From Microcosmobacter mediterraneus (GTDB taxonomy: Bacteria; Bacteroidota; Bacteroidia; Flavobacteriales; Flavobacteriaceae): a stretch of 64,000 bases of DNA. The stretch is from positions 1 through 64,000 of the forward strand of contig NZ_JAVRIA010000002.1 of assembly GCF_031846265.1 (NCBI RefSeq), read 5' to 3'. Below the pieces are notes generated by a model. That model had not been told where the DNA came from, made no database searches, and saw only the letters and a program-made list of their open reading frames with translations. This document shows positions 17,018-27,200 of the stretch, piece after piece; the first letter of the stretch is position 1; every line of letters starts with the position of its first letter. The translations under genes were made by a program, and so were the position numbers.

Positions 17018-17599
17018 TTACTTTACAAAAGTTAGGAACAGAAACAGATAAATCCATAATATATCTACAAAGTGCCAAAAATTTGAAGCTAGCTCAAATC
17101 CTAACATATCTTTAGAATTATATTTCCCTAATAATTGCTTTACCAAAACTACTATTAAACATACCACACCTACAGCAATATGCAATACATGAACAAATGC
17201 TATGAGGAATACAAAAGATGTTTTAGGGTTACTAGTTGGTCCTGTAAAATTGTAACCTGCCTCTACCATACTATTAAAACCTGTAAATTGATTGTAAGCA
17301 AAGACTAAACCTAGTACTAATGTTGCCACTAAAAAGGTAATGGTTTGTTTATAGTCATCTCGTTTTAAAGCGCGTTTAGCGAAAATCAGAGTAATACTGC
17401 TTAGAACAATAAAAACAGTACTTATTAGAAAAGCCTCTGGTAAATTAAAATCTGATAACCAATCTTCTCTAGATCTACTAACAATATATGCACTTGTCCA
17501 TCCTGCAAAGGACATGATCAAAGAAATAATACCAAACCATAGCATCATTTTTTTTGCTCTAGTTTGCTTTTGCTGTTCTGTTCCTTGAGTTAAATCCAT
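17018..17599 (-). CDS. Cytochrome c oxidase subunit III (short paralogue)
   Basis: 193 residues with five membrane helices and the motifs MLWFGIISLIMSFAGWTSAYIVSRS near the start and SNFWHFVDILWIYLFLFLTF at the end, which are standard for subunit III. It helps proton uptake and stability of the heme-copper oxidase. It starts 6 bases after the heme O synthase gene and is followed by the longer subunit III gene, which has its own promoter. Two subunit III genes in a row suggest either a divided role within one oxidase or use with different core subunits. Confidence 0.92.
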   Translation of the reverse strand: MDLTQGTEQQKQTRAKKMMLWFGIISLIMSFAGWTSAYIVSRSREDWLSDFNLPEAFLISTVFIVLSSITLIFAKRALKRDDYKQTITFLVATLVLGLVFAYNQFTGFNSMVEAGYNFTGPTSNPKTSFVFLIAFVHVLHIAVGVVCLIVVLVKQLLGKYNSKDMLGFELASNFWHFVDILWIYLFLFLTFVK

Positions 17600-17605
17600 A
17601 CTATT

Positions 17606-18496
17606 CTAAATAAATTTATCGACTACATAGACTATTTGTAGCAGTGTAATGTAAGTAACACTTGCTAGCATTAATTGCTTAGCTGCTTTAGAGGATCTTT
17701 TTCTAAACAATTCAAAAGCATAATAAAGCATTACCAAACCTAAAAGCAATACTACCACAGCTCCAACGATAGATAATTTGAGATCTCCTGTAAATCCAAA
17801 CACTGGAATAATAGAAACTAATATGGTCCAAACTGTATATATAATCGTTTGTACTGCTGTTCCTTTATCTCGTTTACCAGTAGGCAACATAAAGAAACCT
17901 CCTTTTTTATAATCATCAAATAAAAACCATCCTATCGACCAAAAGTGAGGGAATTGCCAAAAGAATTGTAAGGCAAATAAAATACCTGGCTCTATACCAA
18001 AATCATTCCTTGCCGCTACCCAACCCAACATAAATGGTATTGCTCCTGGTATAGCACCAACAAAAACAGCTAATGGTGTTCTTGTTTTTAAAGGTGTGTA
18101 AATACTAGTATATAAAAATATTGAAATGGCACCATACATAGCAGTTTTAGGATTGATAATATAAAGTGAAACAATACCTAAAACAGTAAACAAAATAGCA
18201 ATAACAAAAGCTGTATTTACAGACATTCTTCCTGCAGGAATTGGTCTATTCTTGGTACGATCCATGAGTACATCTAAATCGCGCTCAATGATCTGATTGT
18301 ATGCATTTGAGGCACCAACCATAAAAAAGCCACCAAAGGCCAAAAGTACAAGGGTCCACCAATCTACAACTATAGCTCCTAATAAATATCCAGCAATAGA
18401 AGAAAACACTACGCTTATAGATAGTCCAAACTTTGTAATTTCTTTGAAATCTGAAATTAATGAAGGTCTTGTTAAAGCTGGTTTTACAGTATCCAA
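17606..18496 (-). CDS. cyoE: Protoheme IX farnesyltransferase (heme O synthase)
   Basis: About 296 residues from a proposed TTG start at 18496. A longer frame with ATG at 18538 exists, but a consensus -7 element (18528-18535) lies inside it, so that ATG is probably upstream of the transcript. The enzyme is a UbiA-family membrane prenyltransferase with about eight to nine helices; the first Asp-rich motif is NQIIERDLDVLMDRTKNRP and the loop with GWFLFDDYKKGGFFMLP is also typical. It converts heme B to heme O for oxidase assembly. The next genes encode oxidase subunits III and IV. The exact start is less certain than the identity. Confidence 0.9.
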   Translation of the reverse strand: MDTVKPALTRPSLISDFKEITKFGLSISVVFSSIAGYLLGAIVVDWWTLVLLAFGGFFMVGASNAYNQIIERDLDVLMDRTKNRPIPAGRMSVNTAFVIAILFTVLGIVSLYIINPKTAMYGAISIFLYTSIYTPLKTRTPLAVFVGAIPGAIPFMLGWVAARNDFGIEPGILFALQFFWQFPHFWSIGWFLFDDYKKGGFFMLPTGKRDKGTAVQTIIYTVWTILVSIIPVFGFTGDLKLSIVGAVVVLLLGLVMLYYAFELFRKRSSKAAKQLMLASVTYITLLQIVYVVDKFI

Positions 18497-18527
18497 TACA
18501 ATGTGTTTATGCTGCTTTTTGCGAGTG

Positions 18528-18558
18528 CAAAGATACATCTAAAAAAGATTTTGAACAA
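18528..18558 (-). promoter_or_regulatory. Promoter of cyoE and oxidase subunit III
   Basis: On the minus strand TTG (18556-18558), a 20-base spacer and TATCTTTG (18528-18535) form a full Bacteroidota promoter. The predicted transcript starts near 18521, downstream of the ATG at 18538, which rules against that ATG. Confidence 0.65.
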
Positions 18559-18645
18559 TGTAAAACTATAGTATTATATAAGAAACTTCTCCTCGTTGTA
18601 AGTTTTACTATCTTTAACAGACTTTACGGTTTTAAACTTTTTTAC

Positions 18646-19536
18646 ATGAAATTCTTAACAACTCTATTTACAATCACTTGCATCAATTTCTCAACCTTTA
18701 TTTCAGCACAAGGTATGAACGATGTTGAAATTAAATCCACCAAACTTACGGAGCGGATTTATGTTCTTGAAGGTGCAGGAGGTCAGATTGGAGTTTCTGT
18801 TGGAGAAGATGGCGTTTTTATTATTGATGATCAGTTTTCGCCTTTATCAAATAAAATAATTACTAAACTAAAGGAGCTGAGCGACAAACCTATTTCAATT
18901 GTAGTTAATACTCACTTTCATGGCGACCATACTGGAGGGAATGAAAATATGGGGAAATTAGGCGCTACCATAATTGCACATGAAAATGTTAGAGAAAGAC
19001 TAGAGAATACACCCAAACGTGATGGTACCAAAAATTCTAAAGAAGCACTCCCTGTAATCACTTATAACGACAAAATGAGTATTTATATAAACGGCGAGCA
19101 AGTTGCTATATATCACTCTAAAAATGCGCATACAGATGGCGATTCATTATTATACTTTACAGAAAGTAATGTGCTACATACTGGCGACACTTACTTTAGT
19201 GGTTGGTATCCTTACATAGATCTTAAATCTGGAGGAAGTGTTAACGGTTATATTGATACTGTGAAACGAAGTCTAATTCTAATTGATGACGACACTATTA
19301 TTATTCCTGGTCATGGTCCAATTTCAAATAAAAAAGAATACAGTGCTTATCTCGTAATGTTAGAAACACTAAAAGAACGAATACTTACTAAAATTAAAGC
19401 AGGCTTATCTGAAGATGAGATAGTCAATGATTCTACTCTTACCTCTGATTTTGATGATCAAGGCTTCAGTTGGCGATTTATAACTTCAGAAAAAATTAGA
19501 CGAACGTTTTATCAGAGTTTAAAGGGAACTTTATAA
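18646..19536 (+). CDS. Exported metallo-beta-lactamase-fold hydrolase
   Basis: 296 residues from the ATG at 18646, chosen because it begins a good signal peptide (residues 1-21, ending TFISAQ). Zinc ligands are visible: His90, His92, Asp94 and His95 in THFHGDHTGG, a His in NAHTDGDS, Asp in HTGDTYF and a final His in PGHGPIS. The family hydrolyses many esters, thioesters and lactams; the third motif HTDGDS resembles periplasmic B-type hydrolases, but beta-lactamase activity cannot be claimed. It is transcribed alone on the plus strand and its end overlaps the end of remB by 6 bases. Confidence 0.88.
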   Translation: MKFLTTLFTITCINFSTFISAQGMNDVEIKSTKLTERIYVLEGAGGQIGVSVGEDGVFIIDDQFSPLSNKIITKLKELSDKPISIVVNTHFHGDHTGGNENMGKLGATIIAHENVRERLENTPKRDGTKNSKEALPVITYNDKMSIYINGEQVAIYHSKNAHTDGDSLLYFTESNVLHTGDTYFSGWYPYIDLKSGGSVNGYIDTVKRSLILIDDDTIIIPGHGPISNKKEYSAYLVMLETLKERILTKIKAGLSEDEIVNDSTLTSDFDDQGFSWRFITSEKIRRTFYQSLKGTL

Positions 19537-21645
19537 ATCAAAATACCAATTAAATAAATCAGTACGTAAGCCAATATTAAACCAAACAGTATTGCTTTTA
19601 AACGTAGTTGCTGTATTTGCATTTGGATTAAAATCTCTTACACTTATATTGGTAAAAAGTTTAAGATTAGTTACAGGGTTTATAATATAACCTGCTTGTA
19701 ATTCTCCATGAAATATAGACGTTTTATTGCCTTGACCAATTTTAACACCTTCATCAAAAGGTCTATCTTCCTCATTTCTGTAGATATCACCTCCATAGAA
19801 AAAGTTATCAGTTCCATCATTAAAATCGAAACCACGAGTACCAAATACCAATTTAGCATCACCATACCAACGCTTATAATTGTAGCGACCTATAAGAATA
19901 AATTCCCTAAAATTTGCTCCCCAAAGATGAGCCATAGGTTGGTTGGCATGCGCATAATTAAGCACCACAGAATTATGAGAATATGTATATGGCCTCACTT
20001 GATTGTACTCTGCCTGTAAGTAAAGGTTTTTAACCTTAAAAGCATCGTAATACTTTACGCCTAATTGATATCCAAATTTATTTTTCCAACTCTTATTTCC
20101 ACCTTTAACAGCATCTAAAGAAAATTCATCTAAAATAAATTGTCCATACAAGTTTATCTTATTGTTCCACTTATACTTGGCAGTAGCACCTAAAATTGCA
20201 TTTCCTGCATCTTGGCCAGTTTCAAACTCAATAGCTCTGTAGAAAATAACAGGATTAAGATAATTAATATCAAAACCTCTTCCGTTAGCATCAACCCACA
20301 TCACAGATTCAAAGAATCCTAAATTTAAGCGCTTAGAGACATTCCAACTTAAATAATGGTTTGCCATATACTTAGTTAAAAAAGCTCCATCTTCTTCAAC
20401 TGATGGTCTTATATCTCTTAACCACATCCAAGTATTGGTATACTTTATTTTCCAGAATTTAGTATTTAGTTTTAAGAATGTATGCGGAGTTGCAACATCA
20501 CTTTGTAATAAAGTTCTGTAACCATCACCAATAAAATTTTTACCATGACCAAATTGTATATTGAAATGCTTGCTTGCTTCAAAAGACAAATACGCTTCAG
20601 CAATTGGGTAATCAAATGCATTAGATTTAAAACGCTTAGCGATACCTCTACCAGGAACTACAGCAACTTCTGTATCAGAATTTGGTTTTCCTAAACTCTC
20701 AGCATAGTGATTATAATATTGAGCAAATCGCCCTTGACTTTCAAAAACTGAAGTAGAAAAACTAAACCGTTTTCCTAAAGCGCCTTGAATGAATACACCT
20801 CTAGTATTATTGAATGTAGTATTAAAATCAGCATCTGAATCTTTACCTACTTGCAAATCAAAAATAGGATCTACTGTAAACCAAAAATCCTTGCCTTGCA
20901 CTTCAACTAAATGCTCATTCCAGAGTTTTCTTGCCCACCAACCTTCGCCTTCTTTTTCTAAACCTTCCTTTTCAGCTTCAAAATCGTAATATCTAGAAAC
21001 TTCACTGTAAATAAAAGGCTTAGCTGCAGTATGTGAGTTAGTGCCTAGAGCATTCATTTGTGCGTCAAATCGTGTATAATAATTGTGCGTAAACGGAATA
21101 TTTAAAGGGCTCTTGTATTCTAATTTTTGATATTTTACTAAACTTTTGTTTAAACTGTCTAATTCATTTGAAACCGTCTCATTAAGGTCAACAACTTGTT
21201 TAGTTGCTTCTTGCTTTGCTTCATATGTAGCAATCAAAACAGAATTTACTAATGGAATTTTAAGTGTTAATGAGTACTGATAAAACGTTGGTTTTCCGTT
21301 ATAAGTTCCTGGTTTAACTTTAGGCAAGCTCTCAAAAATACGTTTTGTTTCTTCTTTAAGTTCATCATATGTCGCATCGACATATAGTACCTTAAAAACA
21401 CCCTCTTTATCAACTTCAAATAATATTTTTATATCACCTTTATAGTCTTCTTTAGATACAATATCTGGAACTTTGAAATTACTAAATATGAAACTATTTA
21501 AGGTATTTGTAAAGCAGTTTTTAAGCTGTGCTATAGCTGAAGAATCACATTCTGAAAATACAGGCGGTTTTTCGTAGTTTGAAATCTGTTGAGAAAATAA
21601 AAATGTACTAAAAAAAACAAGTACTATACTGAGATATCCTTTCAT
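19531..21645 (-). CDS. remB: Gliding motility protein RemB (Wzi-like outer-membrane protein with TonB-C-like N-terminal domain)
   Basis: 704 residues with a signal peptide ending near FLFSQ. Residues about 25-135 align with the C-terminal domain of the neighbouring TonB proteins: a Cys-containing opening, DIKILFEVDKEGVFKVLYV, ETKRIFESLPKVKPGTYNGKP and a final IPL strand. The rest (about 190-704) is rich in aromatic beta strands and resembles the Wzi capsule-assembly outer-membrane barrel. In Flavobacterium johnsoniae, remB lies a few genes from sprA, as here, and its loss alters gliding. Identity rests on domain pattern plus this shared order; the molecular role is not known. The end overlaps the convergent hydrolase gene. 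Confidence 0.75.
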   Translation of the reverse strand: MKGYLSIVLVFFSTFLFSQQISNYEKPPVFSECDSSAIAQLKNCFTNTLNSFIFSNFKVPDIVSKEDYKGDIKILFEVDKEGVFKVLYVDATYDELKEETKRIFESLPKVKPGTYNGKPTFYQYSLTLKIPLVNSVLIATYEAKQEATKQVVDLNETVSNELDSLNKSLVKYQKLEYKSPLNIPFTHNYYTRFDAQMNALGTNSHTAAKPFIYSEVSRYYDFEAEKEGLEKEGEGWWARKLWNEHLVEVQGKDFWFTVDPIFDLQVGKDSDADFNTTFNNTRGVFIQGALGKRFSFSTSVFESQGRFAQYYNHYAESLGKPNSDTEVAVVPGRGIAKRFKSNAFDYPIAEAYLSFEASKHFNIQFGHGKNFIGDGYRTLLQSDVATPHTFLKLNTKFWKIKYTNTWMWLRDIRPSVEEDGAFLTKYMANHYLSWNVSKRLNLGFFESVMWVDANGRGFDINYLNPVIFYRAIEFETGQDAGNAILGATAKYKWNNKINLYGQFILDEFSLDAVKGGNKSWKNKFGYQLGVKYYDAFKVKNLYLQAEYNQVRPYTYSHNSVVLNYAHANQPMAHLWGANFREFILIGRYNYKRWYGDAKLVFGTRGFDFNDGTDNFFYGGDIYRNEEDRPFDEGVKIGQGNKTSIFHGELQAGYIINPVTNLKLFTNISVRDFNPNANTATTFKSNTVWFNIGLRTDLFNWYFDL

Positions 21646-21704
21646 AAAGATTCTAAGAATTAATGCCTGAAAGATACTATTTTTTTAATTGTATAAATAG
21701 CATA

Positions 21705-21740
21705 AAAAAGCCGTTATTAAATTAATTAATAACGGCTTTT
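21705..21740 (-). terminator. Rho-independent terminator after the first tonB gene
   Basis: A 15-base inverted repeat (AAAAGCCGTTATTAA / TTAATAACGGCTTTT) with a 5-base loop is followed by a T-run on the minus strand. It lies between tonB at 21758 and remB, so remB needs its own promoter. Confidence 0.88.
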
Positions 21741-21757
21741 ACACTTAAAAATAACTA

Positions 21758-22549
21758 TTAATCCTGAACATAGAATTTAATAGGTAATTGGTAAATGACT
21801 CCAACAGGTTTGTTTTGTTGCATTCCTGGCTTCATCTCTGGTATTTTGTTAATAACACGTTTGGCTTCTTTTTCTAAAGCAGGATGTGGCGCTCTGGTTT
21901 TTATATCTACGACATTTCCTGTTTTATCAATTTTAAACTGTACATCTATTTTCTGCTTTCCTGAAAGTCCATATTCAATGGCTAAATCTGTATTAAATTT
22001 TTTTTGAATAAGTTTGGTCAACTTATCAGACATGCATTGTCTGCGAGCATCGTTAGTCTTTTTTCTTTCGCAACCAGGGAAAACTGGAACCACTTCTACA
22101 TTTATCCAAGCAATCTCATCTACTGGTTTGTCTTCTGAGACAACCTTAATATCAGTAACTTTAACAGGCTCATTAACTACTGGATCTTCTTCTGGTGTTA
22201 TGATATCTGTTTCAGTAAAAGGAATATCGTCTTTTACAACTTTTATAACATCTGATAGTGTTTGCTTTTTCTTAACAGGTTCTGGAGTAACAATAGGATC
22301 TTTGTAGATTATAAAGTCTGGTGGTGTAACTTCAATAGATTCGTCTTGGTAATCTACTTGAGCTAATTTTGGAGTAGAATCTAAAAACTGCATTTCTAGA
22401 AGTAAGTAAGCACCAAGTAAACACAATATCAATCCTACTTGAAAATAGATCGTTGTGTTTTTTTGTAAATTAGCATCGTGCTTTTGTGATTGTTTTACCA
22501 CAGTAGCGCTCTGGCCAGCTTTACTGTGATTGTTTTTAAATGTTTTCAT
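21758..22549 (-). CDS. Energy transducer TonB family protein
   Basis: 263 residues. An N-terminal cytoplasmic part is followed by one membrane helix (about 33-52), a Pro/Glu/Val-rich periplasmic linker and a TonB C-terminal domain (about 150-263) with FPGCERKK, QFKIDKTGNVVDIK and ARRVINKIPEMKPG-like segments (KEAKRVINKIPEMKPG). TonB passes energy from the inner-membrane proton motive force to outer-membrane receptors. It is a paralogue of the gene at 22667-23392; both have the same FPGCE and QCMSDK motifs. Terminators on both sides indicate a single-gene unit. Its receptor partner is unknown. Confidence 0.9.
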   Translation of the reverse strand: MKTFKNNHSKAGQSATVVKQSQKHDANLQKNTTIYFQVGLILCLLGAYLLLEMQFLDSTPKLAQVDYQDESIEVTPPDFIIYKDPIVTPEPVKKKQTLSDVIKVVKDDIPFTETDIITPEEDPVVNEPVKVTDIKVVSEDKPVDEIAWINVEVVPVFPGCERKKTNDARRQCMSDKLTKLIQKKFNTDLAIEYGLSGKQKIDVQFKIDKTGNVVDIKTRAPHPALEKEAKRVINKIPEMKPGMQQNKPVGVIYQLPIKFYVQD

Positions 22550-22607
22550 AATACGTATTATTTAAAATGTTAATATTATGATAAATTCACAATAAGCATA
22601 CCAAAGT

Positions 22608-22638
22608 AAAAATCCCAACGCTTTGCGTTGGGATTTTT
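22608..22638 (-). terminator. Rho-independent terminator after the second tonB gene
   Basis: A perfect 14-base inverted repeat (AAAAATCCCAACGC / GCGTTGGGATTTTT) with a 3-base loop and a T-run on the minus strand. Confidence 0.9.
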
Positions 22639-22666
22639 CAATATTTGTAAAATATATGTTTACGTC

Positions 22667-23392
22667 TTAATCTTGTACTTGGAATAAAATTGGTAATGAA
22701 TACGGAACTGTTACCGCCTTCCCTCTTTGCTTACCTGGTTTCATTTTTGGTAATAATCCAATAACACGTTTAGCCTCTTTTTCTAAACCTGGATGTGGAG
22801 CTCTTGCTCTTACACTAGTAATATTACCAGACTTATCTATTTTAAAAATTACATTAATTCTCTGACGTCCTTCTAAACCAAGGTCTCCAGCTAAATCTGT
22901 ATTAAACTTACGGTTTACGAACTTACTTATCTTATCAGACATACATTGCTTTTTAGCAGCATTTCCTTTTTTCTTTTCACAACCAGGAAAAATTGGTACA
23001 TTTTCGATAACAGAAAAAGGTACTTCTATATCTTCTTCTACTTCTTCTACCTCTACTTCTTCTACTTCAACAATTTCAGTATCCTGTTCTGTTTCTGTAG
23101 ACTCAATTACAGTTTCTTCAATTTCTTCTTCATCATCTACCACTTCAATCTCTTCAGGAGCTGCTGGTGGAGGAGGTGGGGGAGGTGGAGGTGTTTGTAA
23201 TTGTTCTGTAATCGGAATTTCTTCTTCTAATTCATCATCTAAATTTAAACGATCTCCAACGACATCACTCTGATCATAAGATTTGTAGTTAATAGCGTAA
23301 TTTGTGATACCTAGCATTAGTAATAGACCAACTGCTAAGTATATTGCACTGTTTCTTCCTACGTCTGCGTTAAGATTCTTTTTAGGTTCCAT
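22667..23392 (-). CDS. Energy transducer TonB family protein with polyproline linker
   Basis: 241 residues. The membrane helix is at about 16-32, followed by a linker with nine consecutive Pro (about 68-76) and a long Glu/Val/Asp-rich acidic stretch, then a TonB C-terminal domain (about 130-241; FPGCEKKKG, VIFKIDKSGNITSVRARAPHPGLEKEAKRVIG). The Pro run and charged linker fit a spacer across the periplasm. In this neighbourhood (sprA, gcvH, VanZ, tonB, remB) the gene order is shared with other flavobacteria as far as I recall. It ends in a strong terminator. Receptor partner unknown; ExbB/ExbD are not in the window. Confidence 0.9.
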   Translation of the reverse strand: MEPKKNLNADVGRNSAIYLAVGLLLMLGITNYAINYKSYDQSDVVGDRLNLDDELEEEIPITEQLQTPPPPPPPPPAAPEEIEVVDDEEEIEETVIESTETEQDTEIVEVEEVEVEEVEEDIEVPFSVIENVPIFPGCEKKKGNAAKKQCMSDKISKFVNRKFNTDLAGDLGLEGRQRINVIFKIDKSGNITSVRARAPHPGLEKEAKRVIGLLPKMKPGKQRGKAVTVPYSLPILFQVQD

Positions 23393-23449
23393 ATTAAAAG
23401 ATATTTTAGAATGCTAAAGTAACCAATTAATAGTTAAAAAAGCAAGGGT

Positions 23450-23836
23450 TTATTTGATTTTAACTTTGTTTTTAAAAGCAATAATTGCTAGTACTGCAAA
23501 TACTATACCTAAAGTATTTGCTACGATATCATAATAGTCAAAAGCTCTATATTCACTTAAACGTGGTTGTAATATTTCAATAATTGTTCCATAACTAAAA
23601 CAAAATAAAGAGCATAGTAAGGGTGCATATTTTACGGAAGTCTTAACAGTATAATTAAAGGCAAATACAACCATTACAAAGTAAGCAATACAATGAAATA
23701 TTTTATCATCAAAAGTTTCATCTACCACTTCAACTTCTTGAATAGTGATAAAGCTTAACACTAAAATCAATAATAAATAACTGATAAATATAAAAAAGGC
23801 ATGCTTTCTAACCAGCGATAAGAGCTTTGTAATCAT
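23450..23836 (-). CDS. VanZ family membrane protein
   Basis: 128 residues with four membrane helices. The motifs DDKIFHCIAYFVMVVFAFN and SYGTIIEILQPRLSEYRAFDYYDIVANTLG are typical of VanZ-like proteins. The name comes from a teicoplanin-resistance accessory protein, but most members have no known role. It overlaps the 3' end of gcvH by 29 bases, so it is probably translated from the gcvH message. No resistance role should be assumed. Confidence 0.85.
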   Translation of the reverse strand: MITKLLSLVRKHAFFIFISYLLLILVLSFITIQEVEVVDETFDDKIFHCIAYFVMVVFAFNYTVKTSVKYAPLLCSLFCFSYGTIIEILQPRLSEYRAFDYYDIVANTLGIVFAVLAIIAFKNKVKIK

Positions 23837-24188
23837 CTGCTGAGAGTAAATGGTCTAATTGAGACACATCAGAACATCTTACTTTAATCATCCAACCATC
23901 ACCATAAGGATCTGAGTTTACTTTTTCTGGCTCATCTTCTAAAGAATCATTAAATTCTATTATCTCTCCAGAAACTGGTAAGAATAAATCTGATACTGTT
24001 TTTACAGCTTCTACTGTTCCAAAAATTTCTTCTGCCTCAAGAGTTTCATCTAAGGTTTCTACTTCTACATAGACTATATCTCCTAATTCGCCTTGGGCAA
24101 AATCTGTGATACCAACTGTAACAATATCGTCATCAATTTTAATCCACTCGTGATCTTTAGTGTATTTTAGTTCGGAAGGAATATTCAT
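23808..24188 (-). CDS. gcvH: Glycine cleavage system H protein
   Basis: 126 residues, standard length. It shows the whole H-protein pattern: PSELKYTKDHEW at the start, GITDFAQGELGDIVYVE, and the lipoyl-lysine segment FGTVEAVKTVSDLFLPVSGEI, in which the Lys of AVKTVSD carries lipoate. It shuttles the aminomethyl group between P, T and L proteins of the glycine cleavage system. The other components are not here. Its place between sprA and a VanZ-like gene is a known flavobacterial arrangement. A full promoter sits just upstream. Confidence 0.97.
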   Translation of the reverse strand: MNIPSELKYTKDHEWIKIDDDIVTVGITDFAQGELGDIVYVEVETLDETLEAEEIFGTVEAVKTVSDLFLPVSGEIIEFNDSLEDEPEKVNSDPYGDGWMIKVRCSDVSQLDHLLSADDYKALIAG

Positions 24189-24213
24189 GGTATTAATCGT
24201 AATAAGTTTGTTA

Positions 24214-24244
24214 CAAATGTAAATGTTATCTCTGCAGTTTCAAA
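24214..24244 (-). promoter_or_regulatory. Promoter of gcvH and the VanZ-like gene
   Basis: On the minus strand TTTG (24241-24244), a 19-base spacer and TACATTTG (24214-24221) match the Bacteroidota consensus. It begins directly after the sprA stop codon, so gcvH can be expressed apart from sprA. Confidence 0.65.
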
Positions 24245-24245
24245 T

Positions 24246-27200
24246 TTAATTTCCGAAATTATAACGTAGCGTTATACCAGAACGTATTGCCGTTTGTGGA
24301 AATGAAGTTGAGATGGCGTAGTCAGAGAATGTATAATCAAAATAGAAAATACCTGTTAAGTTTTTTGTAAAGGCATAATCTGCTGTGTAATTAATTCCCC
24401 AAATGGTTTGGCCAGCTGTGATCTGATTATTATCTAAATCTAAGTATCTAATAATAGTCTTGTTTTCTCGAATAGATGCATCTAATTTCATGTTAAGATC
24501 ACTTTTAATGACTTGTCTAGGACCAGCAAGTTTAGATCTTATGCGTAAATCTTTAATTCTGTAACCTAATCCTAAAGTGTATTGATTTCCTTTTATTTCG
24601 GTTAATAAATTATTATCAAAACTTAAAGATAAAATTCTATCCTTTTGTATTTCTGCAAGAATCTTAATAGAGTTCTTCATCTCCATATCTAATCGAATTA
24701 AAGGACTAAATTGCTCTTCTAAATTTATATTACTAAATAATGTTTGTGCTTTAAAATTACCGCCTTGATCTAACTCATCTGGATTATCTGGATCAAATTC
24801 TAAATTGGTTCTAAACTGGTTAATCGTATAATTAGACCTATATCCATGGTTAATAGAGAAACGTCTAAAATGCTTTTTAAACCATTTCATTTTCATAAAA
24901 CCTGTATACTTTAAATTCCATCCAGGAATAGGAATATCTCTAAATGCTCCTAAACTAATTTTACCTGCATCTGTTCCTTGGTAAGCAGATAAAAACGCTG
25001 GTAATAACACTCGTTGACTATTTTTACCAAACCCAACTGGGAAACCTTCTGGATCTGTTGGGAAAGCAGAAGTGCCATAGAACTCTGTTGCTAACCTATT
25101 AGCTACTGTTAGTCTATTACTTCTAAAATCGTCAAAAGCTGCTGAACTTATCTCATCACTTTGACTGAAGGCCGTTCTTATAAGGTTGGTAGATATACTA
25201 AAGTTACCAAACGAATTGGTAATTAAATCTTCGTAAGCATCACTAAAGCCATCATTATCACTATCTAGCCCTCTGAAATTTTGGGTGAGATTTTCTGAAT
25301 AGATTCTGTTACCAATTAAATCTATTTTTAAATCTCTTACTGGTTCAACATTTATGGTGTAATCTAAATTTTTATTAGTTACTTCTGTGTACTGTTGGTT
25401 AAAATCTTGATAGGTAGTTAACCAACCATTTTGTGCTACAACATCTCTAATATCTCTTTGGCTACCAAAGGTATAACCAAAAGTTGGCCTTAAAGTACCT
25501 ATAAATCCTGGTGTATTTAAATAACCAGGTAGGAATGACCCGTTATTCTCTTGGTAATTAATTTGAATACGTTTTACCATGGTTAAAAGGTCAATAGCTG
25601 CATTACCTAACTTTTTACCTACACTCGTTTTATTAGCATTAGGATCTTGAGCATTAGGAACACCTGCTCCTTTAGTCTGAGTTTTTCGGCCACTTCTAGC
25701 ATTTCTGCTTGTTTTCTTAGTTAACCCAATATAACGATATAAGGTTTCCATGTTAAGTGTTGTATTTAACACATGTGTATTAGCGTTTTGAATGGTATTA
25801 CCAAGATTGGTAAAACTCGTATTACCATTATCATCTGTAACTTCAAAATTCAAATTAAGGTCAGAACCTTTGGTCCATTGAAAATCTCCTGTATAACTAT
25901 AATCTGCTCTTAAGAAACTTAAAAACGGAAGCTTATATAGTGGCAACTCATAATTAAGTTGTAATTGCTGGCTTTGAATATTTGGATCACCAAGATCAAA
26001 GAAGCCATCCCAAACATTTAGGTTTGGATCTTGCCTTCCATTTAATCTATCATCTATAAAATAATTTCTTACAATATTACTATTAGCTGCTGTAAAGTTA
26101 ATAGCTAAAGCTTTGGTAAGCTGATAGTTTATGGCGTATTGAAAATCGAAATTATAATTTCTTCTAAACAATTCTTCTATAGCAATGTTATCACCTCCAA
26201 GTTCTACTTCTCTAAATTTTTGTTTACTAAACTGTCTTATAATATCTGTGTTAACTGTAAAACTACTTGGCAAATAGTTGAAATTAAAATCCTTTAAAAT
26301 TTTCCAATATTTACTTTTAAATAATGAGTCATTTTTTTTGAAAGGTTCTATCGTTTTAGGTTCAAAATTAAACGCATAATTTACACCAGCTCTTACACTT
26401 TGATCCAGGGAGTTTTCTATTTCAAAATCGCGATGTTCTACTTTATTATAGGCATAATTAAAGGTGAAATTCTCCACATCATAAAAACGTGGTTTGGCGT
26501 CACCTGTTCTTTGTTTACGAACACCTATGAAATTTATACTTTTTCGCTTGGTATAATTTTCATTAACTGTGAGTATAGAATCTCTATTATTAGTATTATT
26601 TAACTGAGTTTCTAATCGTAAATCTCTATAAAACTGATCATACTCAGGAGTAATTACTTCTTCACTTTGCCCATAATTAAATGGAATTTGAATTCCCCAT
26701 TTTTTTGGTAATAACTGACCTAAATTTATATTGGTAACAACATCGTATTGTTTAATATCCTCACGACTACGCTCATTTGGTCGTTGCTCTAAGGTACCAA
26801 AGCCATTAGTGCTTCGTCTACCAGTTGCACTAACATTAGCAAAATCTGCGATATTAGAATCCATACTTAAAATGGCTGCCCAACCACCTTCATTATCTAA
26901 ATCTGAGAGTCTTAATTCATTAAACCAAGCTTCACCACATACATTAATACCATCATTTCTTCCATTTTTAAGACCTACCATTAATACTCTAATGTCTCCA
27001 AAGTTCGGATTTCCTTTTATAGCTACACGCTGAAGGTCTGCTTGATCGTAGCCTGAATTAGGATCTGTTAATGGCGTTTCATTTAAGACACCATCAATAA
27101 CGTCATAATATGATGGTTCTATATTAGTTAAGGTTTGATTGGCTATTCCTATAGATTTAATCTGCTCTAATACACTTAACGGCATTTCTATTTCATTAGG

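Noticed and set aside
22946..23200. Plus-strand frame rich in Phe and Tyr opposite the tonB acidic linker.
   Set aside because: Antisense of a Glu-rich repeat; composition alone explains it.
23450..23836. VanZ-like gene as a glycopeptide-resistance gene.
   Set aside because: Family name only; no vanA-type genes nearby and the gene belongs to the conserved gcvH unit.
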